A program made the position numbers and the translations under genes. A DNA stretch of 55,121 nucleotides from an uncultured Erysipelotrichaceae bacterium (GTDB lineage: Bacteria > Bacillota_I > Bacilli_A > Erysipelotrichales > Erysipelotrichaceae): contig CAMVGT010000009.1 in the NCBI GenBank assembly GCA_947167125.1, positions 1-55,121 of the forward strand. The letters run 5' to 3'. The notes under the pieces are model-generated. The model did not search any database and had not been told where the DNA came from. It was given only the letters and a program-made list of their open reading frames with translations. This document shows positions 50,931 through 55,121 of the stretch, piece after piece; within the stretch, counting starts at the first letter, position 1; the number at the start of each line of letters is the position of its first letter.

Positions 50931-52646
50931 CTATTCGGTGATTCTTTCGTGGAAGGCAGGCACATATGCCCAATAACGGTAAAGCTCGGAAGGAGCGTTC
51001 CAGACCATATAGCCGTCATCCAGTCCGTTGACATAGAGACCTTCGATCTGTTCATTGATCTTATCGACGGTGTATTCCACCTGCGGCTCCTGCCATGTGG
51101 TGTCAAATCCCTGGATCCAGGTTCTGACTTTTGCCGGACTCGGTGTTTCGTTCTGGCGCTCGACAACATACATGCCCCAGTAGTTCAGAAGGGTGTACGG
51201 AACTTCCCAGACAGCCTGCGGAATTCCGTAGTCATGAATCGCGAAGTGATCCGGATACGGCATTGCGCACATGACATCGGCGATATTGGACATCATCGGC
51301 CAGTACTGACCATAGGCGCATACGTAATCATTGGACGTTTCGCCGAAGACATCGGCGGAGAAATAGACATTTCTTTCGTGAAGTTCATCACGGACATAGA
51401 ACATAAAGCGGTTGATTGCCTGCGCCATTGTTTCATTGTAATCATTTCTGAAATCAATGCTGTCAATGACAAGATCGATTCTGTCCGGGAAACGGATGTA
51501 GTCGAAATTGATTTCATTGAATCCCATTTCCTCGGCAGCTTCAATCGCAAGTCGGACATTGTATTCCCAGACGGATCTCTGGTAAGGGGAAGGCCAGTAG
51601 GCACTTGCCAGCATGTAAGGCGTTCCGGAAGCTTTATCAACCAGAACACTTTCCGGATGGTCTTCCGCATATAAATCATCTTTGAATGTGACAATGCGTC
51701 CGATGACATAGATGCCGGCATCTTTGCATTTCTGGATGGCTGCCTTGTAATCATCGAATGTGTTGAACGCATATTCATAGGAGGAAGGACTGTATTCCTT
51801 GATGACCGGCGATTCATACGCCGGGCCATCGCTTTCCTTGACGTCAATGATGAACGCGTTGACATCGCTGTTCTGCGCGATTTCGATATAATCATCGATA
51901 TATTCGATACATGCCTTGTTCAGATAGAGAGTGCGGCATTCCCTCGGCATTTTATTGTCCGGGAAATTTCCTTTTTCCAGAACCGGATAATCCAGCGTGT
52001 AGGCATTTCCGCCGCCATAGAGATCTTCTCTTTCATACTGGAAGTCAGCGACTGTATCAACGATATCCTCCTGACTGCGGACGAGATATTCGCTGCGTAC
52101 ATATCCCTGCTTGTCACCGACATTGACGAGATACCTGTCAACGCTTCCATCACTCAGAATCTGTCCGAATCCGATGATTTCCGCTTCCTGTCCTTTTTCG
52201 GTCTGGGAAGCGATTGCCGGGCCGCTTGCGTCCTTGTAAAGAACTGCAGGCAGATTCAGATATCCGGATTTTTCCTTGACCGCGTCTTTGGGATCGCTGC
52301 AGAGCTGCTCATCCGTCATCAGATATTCTTCGCCATCGATGAACACCAGACGGTATTCTTTTCCGACCTCATCCTTGTCTTCTTCATTTTCCTTGACAAT
52401 CAGCGGCACAACACGCGTTTCAACCGGTGTTCCTCTGACCAGAGTCAGAGAACCTTCCCCTTCGCGCTTTACGATGTCGACTGTTCTTTCTTCGGAAGAG
52501 ACATATAATGTTTCGCGTTTCTTTTCTTCTTCCAGTCTGGCCTGCTCCGCCAGATATTCCTGATACTTCGTATAGCCGAAGTAGCCGCCGCCTGCTGCCA
52601 GCAGCAGTACGACCGGTGTGATGATCACCCATTTTTTCAATCTCAT
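50931..52646 (-). CDS. Membrane-anchored DUF4015-type putative glycoside hydrolase
   Basis: 571 residues from ATG 52646, with GAGGAT 6 nt upstream; the TTG at 52658 is less likely. An N-terminal membrane anchor (MRLKKWVIITPVVLLLAAGGGYFGY), then a basic/acidic coiled coil, an SH3-like stretch (about 65-210), and a TIM-barrel like the DUF4015/PF13200 family: AFIIDVKESDG, GIYVIGRIVTFKD, NEINFDYIRFPD and YFSADVFGETS, whose Asp/Glu are candidate catalytic residues. A cell-surface alpha-glycoside or polysaccharide hydrolase; specificity unknown. Confidence 0.85.
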   Translation of the reverse strand: MRLKKWVIITPVVLLLAAGGGYFGYTKYQEYLAEQARLEEEKKRETLYVSSEERTVDIVKREGEGSLTLVRGTPVETRVVPLIVKENEEDKDEVGKEYRLVFIDGEEYLMTDEQLCSDPKDAVKEKSGYLNLPAVLYKDASGPAIASQTEKGQEAEIIGFGQILSDGSVDRYLVNVGDKQGYVRSEYLVRSQEDIVDTVADFQYEREDLYGGGNAYTLDYPVLEKGNFPDNKMPRECRTLYLNKACIEYIDDYIEIAQNSDVNAFIIDVKESDGPAYESPVIKEYSPSSYEYAFNTFDDYKAAIQKCKDAGIYVIGRIVTFKDDLYAEDHPESVLVDKASGTPYMLASAYWPSPYQRSVWEYNVRLAIEAAEEMGFNEINFDYIRFPDRIDLVIDSIDFRNDYNETMAQAINRFMFYVRDELHERNVYFSADVFGETSNDYVCAYGQYWPMMSNIADVMCAMPYPDHFAIHDYGIPQAVWEVPYTLLNYWGMYVVERQNETPSPAKVRTWIQGFDTTWQEPQVEYTVDKINEQIEGLYVNGLDDGYMVWNAPSELYRYWAYVPAFHERITE

Positions 52647-52660
52647 AACGATCCTCAAGC

Positions 52661-52688
52661 TTTATATCTTTTCACATTGTGCAGACAA
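52661..52688 (-). promoter_or_regulatory. Promoter of the DUF4015 gene
   Basis: Minus strand: -35 TTGTCT (52688-52683), 16-bp spacer, -10 TATAAA (52666-52661), 15 nt before the ATG. Confidence 0.6.
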
Positions 52689-52841
52689 TGCTGTTCATCA
52701 GGATAGGTATCCCGGGTAAATATGAATCCATTCTAATAGATGTTGGAAAAGTTTAAAAGTGTCTCGGAAAGAACTGACCCATTAAATTTTGTCCGCAGAT
52801 ATCTGGATTTTCATGCCAATAAATAAGCAGGAGGTTCTTTT

Positions 52842-53351
52842 ATGCGCTGTGCAAGATGTCTTAATACAGATGAAAGCTATTTCTATCACGGCAGCAGGGG
52901 ATGGTACTGCCGCCGCTGCATTTCCTTCGGCGCCGCAATGGTGGAGGAGGAAGGAGAGCCTGCTTCTCTTTCTCCGGTTCAGGAAGGAAGCGGCGAATAC
53001 ATGCTGGAATATCCTTTGACAAAGGCGCAGGCTGTGATTTCTCATGACTGCGCAGGGCTGATTGATGAAACCGATGTCCTTTTGAACTGTGTATGCGGAG
53101 CAGGCAAGACAGAGCTGGTCGCGGAAAGCATCGGAAAAATGATGAAGCAGGGAAAGAAAGTCTGCTTTGCGATTCCCCGCCGCCAGGTGGTCCTGGAATT
53201 AAGAGAGCGCCTTTCCCAGTATTTTCCCCATGCAAAGGTCATTGCGGTCTGCGGCGGGCATACTTCAGAAACGGATGGGGATCTGATCATCTGCACAACC
53301 CATCAGCTCTACCGCTATTTCCGGGCCTTTGATTTACTGATTCTTGATGCG
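52842..53351 (+). pseudogene. comFA: comFA, truncated late-competence DNA helicase
   Basis: Residues 1-170 match the ComFA start: zinc ribbon CxxC pairs (Cys3, Cys6, Cys23, Cys26), TKAQ motif and Walker A CGAGKTE (86-91), with TTHQLYRYFRAFDLLILDA leading to Walker B. There the match ends: the next residues are YGIIGLNSKGS in place of the expected DE..DAFP, so the last two thirds of a roughly 400-460-residue helicase are missing. The frame runs on to 53645 but overlaps a well-formed small gene. GGAGG Shine-Dalgarno is intact. Probably a disrupted gene; natural transformation would then depend on another copy or be lost. Confidence 0.85.
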
Positions 53352-53359
53352 TATGGAAT

Positions 53360-53417
53360 AATAGGACTAAATTCAAAAGGCTCGGCAAATAAAGGGTTTT
53401 TGAAGCTTAGTCCTATT
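53360..53417. repeat. Long imperfect palindrome at the comFA break
   Basis: AATAGGACTAA (53360-53370) and TTCAAAA (53372-53378) pair with TTTTGAA (53398-53404) and TTAGTCCTATT (53407-53417). The outer 11-bp arms are perfect, the inner 7-bp arms too, around a 19-nt centre starting GGCTCGGCAAA. It starts about 10 bp after comFA homology ends. It could be a terminator (TTTTGTTT follows) or a remnant end of an inserted element. Confidence 0.7.
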
Positions 53418-53463
53418 TTGTTTAGCCCACAAATGAGACTAATGATCGATTTAAGGAGGAAAC

Positions 53464-53766
53464 ATGCGCAGAATGAAGATCTTTCTGCGAAGCGTAGTGC
53501 TGCCTGTAACTCTGGCAGTACTGTTAGCGATGTTGTTCCGTCCCGTCTATTACAAAGACAATCAGCTGAACATACTCCTGATGTGGATCTGCATCGGAGT
53601 ACCGTTCGGTATCCGAAGGATGTTTCTTTGGCTTGTGCCGCATAAGTATGATCTTGCCGGCACGGTCGGAGTAGTTGCTTTGGATGTTGTGTTGGGAGGA
53701 ATCATCGGAGGCTTCGCACTTATATTCCAGATTCTTAGAGGTGTAATCGAAACCGTAAAAGGGTAA
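53464..53766 (+). CDS. DUF6050-like small membrane protein
   Basis: 100 residues. AGGAGG upstream and two or three hydrophobic segments (about 9-25, 33-60, 65-90), with the pattern LLMWICIGVPFGIRRMFLWLVPHKYDLAGTVG in the middle, which I associate with the DUF6050 family. Function unknown. First gene after the comFA break. It overlaps the residual comFA reading frame. Confidence 0.75.
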   Translation: MRRMKIFLRSVVLPVTLAVLLAMLFRPVYYKDNQLNILLMWICIGVPFGIRRMFLWLVPHKYDLAGTVGVVALDVVLGGIIGGFALIFQILRGVIETVKG

Positions 53767-53832
53767 AATGGAATTACATATTTGTTTCACACAGGTATGG
53801 GATAATCAATTACAGAAAGGCAGGGATCAGAT

Positions 53833-54048
53833 ATGGCTCAAGGCAGATTTCAGGTTGATCAGACAGTTTATCTGATCTCTTCTGTCAATTGGATCAAAGA
53901 AGCTAAGGTACTGAAGTACTCCGGAGGATTCTATACAATCAAATGGACAGATTCTGACGGAGGAACCAGAGTCAGGGAATCAAGGCTGTATGCTTCAAAA
54001 GAAGAAGCTGAATCAGCCAGAGATTCCGTAAAGAGAAACAGAGCGTAA
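53833..54048 (+). CDS. Small SH3/KOW-like protein
   Basis: 71 residues. GRFQVDQTVYLISSVNWIKEAKVLKYSGGFYTIKW has the alternation of a small beta barrel (Tudor/KOW-like), ending in a charged helix. AGGCAGGG upstream is a weak Shine-Dalgarno. Function not recognised. Confidence 0.65.
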   Translation: MAQGRFQVDQTVYLISSVNWIKEAKVLKYSGGFYTIKWTDSDGGTRVRESRLYASKEEAESARDSVKRNRA

Positions 54049-54085
54049 AATCGGAACTTGCTAAATTCATTACAGGGGGGCAGAA

Positions 54086-54295
54086 ATGAAAAAAGAAACA
54101 AATATAATGCTTTTAATTATCAGCGCTGTACTTGGTGTGGTAGGTCTGATACTTATCGTGATATCAATCGTTGGAGAGCCCAAATCGAATTGGGGTCTGA
54201 TATCGACGCTTGGATGTGTAGCTCTTGGCAGTTCATTGCATATCATCAGCATGATAAAAAACAAGAAAAACAGATATAGCGAAATCGGGCTTTAA
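54086..54295 (+). CDS. Small two-span membrane protein
   Basis: 69 residues with hydrophobic segments at about 8-28 and 37-55 and a GGGGGG Shine-Dalgarno 5-10 nt before the ATG. Basic C-terminal tail (KNKKNRYSE). Not recognised. The next gene begins 12 nt later. Confidence 0.7.
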   Translation: MKKETNIMLLIISAVLGVVGLILIVISIVGEPKSNWGLISTLGCVALGSSLHIISMIKNKKNRYSEIGL

Positions 54296-54307
54296 TGAGG
54301 TAAGAAA

Positions 54308-54607
54308 ATGGCTTTAGAAGAAGAGAGCATCGTTCAGACATGGCTGAACGGTCTTAAGACTTTAGATGTAAAAACAAAAAAGATGTTCGGCTGCTATTGC
54401 CTCTATTGCGACGGGCAGGCTGTCGGTTGGATCCATGACAGCGTGTTAAGCTTGCGAGAAGTAGGATTGGATTATTTACCTGAGGATATCAAACGGCCGC
54501 ATCAGGAAGACAGTATACAAGAATTGGTTATTCCTCTCGACTATGTGAGTGCAGAATGGCTGCCGAGAGCAGTTCAGGACACCGCAGATATACGAAAAAG
54601 AATGTGA
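54308..54607 (+). CDS. TfoX N-terminal domain-like protein
   Basis: 99 residues. KTKKMFGCYCLYCDGQAVGWIHDSVLSLR is the TfoX/Sxy N-terminal pattern, usually VTSKKMFGGYGLYCDG. In Gammaproteobacteria TfoX controls competence genes; in Bacillota this short form has no assigned role. Its position after a broken comFA is suggestive but may be chance. AGG Shine-Dalgarno. Confidence 0.75.
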   Translation: MALEEESIVQTWLNGLKTLDVKTKKMFGCYCLYCDGQAVGWIHDSVLSLREVGLDYLPEDIKRPHQEDSIQELVIPLDYVSAEWLPRAVQDTADIRKRM

Positions 54608-54637
54608 CAAATTCGCGTTTGTGGGGGAGGAAAGAAA

Positions 54638-55060
54638 ATGCAGAAACGAATAAGGATTATCGCAGGATTTCTTGCCGTTATGATAGTTATTTCGCTTGCA
54701 GCTTGTACTTCAAGCAAGGAAAAGACAGTGTTCGATAAGATTAAAGAGAGCCCGGCTGCAAAGATGGAATTACCAGAAGGGACCAGCACTTATGTCGATA
54801 GTGAGATTGCATCACTTCGTTCTTTTGCTGATCTGAAAATACAAGCATCTCCTTTGGAACCTGCTGACGATGAAGAGGACTGGATATATCGTATTGTCTT
54901 TAATCCCGCTGAGAAAGTGACAGGAACCGATGAAATCATAGTTTCTTTTCACAAAGACTACTTACAGATCAATACAGAGTATTATCTGCCTGCAGATGGC
55001 GTGTCATATGAGAGTGTCCTTGAATGGGCTGAAGGAAAATTTATCTACTTTATGAAATAG
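54638..55060 (+). CDS. Small lipoprotein, unknown function
   Basis: 140 residues. MQKRIRIIAGFLAVMIVISLAAC is a lipoprotein signal with lipobox LAAC. The mature part has a helix (KTVFDKIKESPAAKM) and beta strands with EDWIYRIVFNPAE. GGGGGAGG precedes the ATG by a few bases. Last gene of the small-gene segment; the window ends 61 nt after it. Confidence 0.82.
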   Translation: MQKRIRIIAGFLAVMIVISLAACTSSKEKTVFDKIKESPAAKMELPEGTSTYVDSEIASLRSFADLKIQASPLEPADDEEDWIYRIVFNPAEKVTGTDEIIVSFHKDYLQINTEYYLPADGVSYESVLEWAEGKFIYFMK

Positions 55061-55121
55061 AACGGCAAATTCCCGTTTATCGCTGAGTAACCAAAACTGA
55101 ATAATAAGATTTGAGCGTTCA

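Overview
The window looks like a chromosomal segment of a low-to-mid G+C Gram-positive bacterium (Bacillota). Supporting features are AddAB rather than RecBCD, KtrAB-type potassium uptake, RpiR, MerR and TetR regulators, lipoproteins with lipoboxes, an SLH-anchored surface protein, a CcpA-type cre site, GGAGG ribosome binding sites and many short intrinsic terminators. An Erysipelotrichales-like gut anaerobe would fit (MEP-pathway ispD, O-acetylhomoserine sulfhydrylases, an orphan PTS IIB, a secreted flavoprotein reductase), but the placement is an inference. No prophage, complete insertion sequence, CRISPR array or rRNA gene is visible.

Layout. 0.1-2.3 kb (minus): macro-domain protein and AI-2E-type permease. 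2.4-5.9 kb: fused ATPase-permease with a very large extracellular domain, preceded by a perfect inverted repeat that reaches the start codon. 6-16.8 kb (plus): housekeeping run with a peroxiredoxin, YaaA, MetY, an orphan PTS IIB, a patatin-like lipase, a NUDIX protein, a radical SAM protein, a tRNA-editing domain, a ferredoxin-like aldo/keto reductase, LarC with a His-rich insert, an amidohydrolase, a GNAT and a 55-residue membrane protein. 16.8-23.7 kb (minus): addBA behind a MerR/GyrI-type regulator. 23.8-26.3 kb: lipoprotein reductase with two FMN-binding modules and an FAD domain, behind a textbook MerR promoter with a 19-bp spacer. 26.4-32.9 kb: CPBP protease, second MetY, YczE-like protein, SagB-like nitroreductase, lipoprotein, DUF3320-like protein and MYG1. 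32.9-35.9 kb: divergent tetR and lon sharing two copies of one palindrome. 36-38.1 kb: ktrB-ktrA.

38.2-46.9 kb is the most distinctive region. Two tandem RpiR-like regulators precede a 2317-residue secreted protein that carries five serine-esterase domains of two types, five accessory beta domains and three C-terminal SLH repeats. A cre-like site and a second palindrome lie in its promoter region. This reads as a cell-surface de-esterification machine, probably for acylated plant or host glycans, under catabolite control and local sugar-phosphate sensing. A copy of the tetR/lon operator core lies on the -10 region of the rpiR pair, which could link the two loci.

47-52.7 kb: small lipoprotein, tRNA-Ile and tRNA-Ala pair with its own strong promoter, small-multidrug-export family protein, ispD, pepD and a membrane-anchored DUF4015-type glycosidase. 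52.8-55.1 kb: comFA broken off in its Walker B motif, followed by a long imperfect palindrome and five small genes (DUF6050-like, two small unknowns, a TfoX-N-like protein, a lipoprotein) that look more A+T-rich, which suggests an acquired segment.
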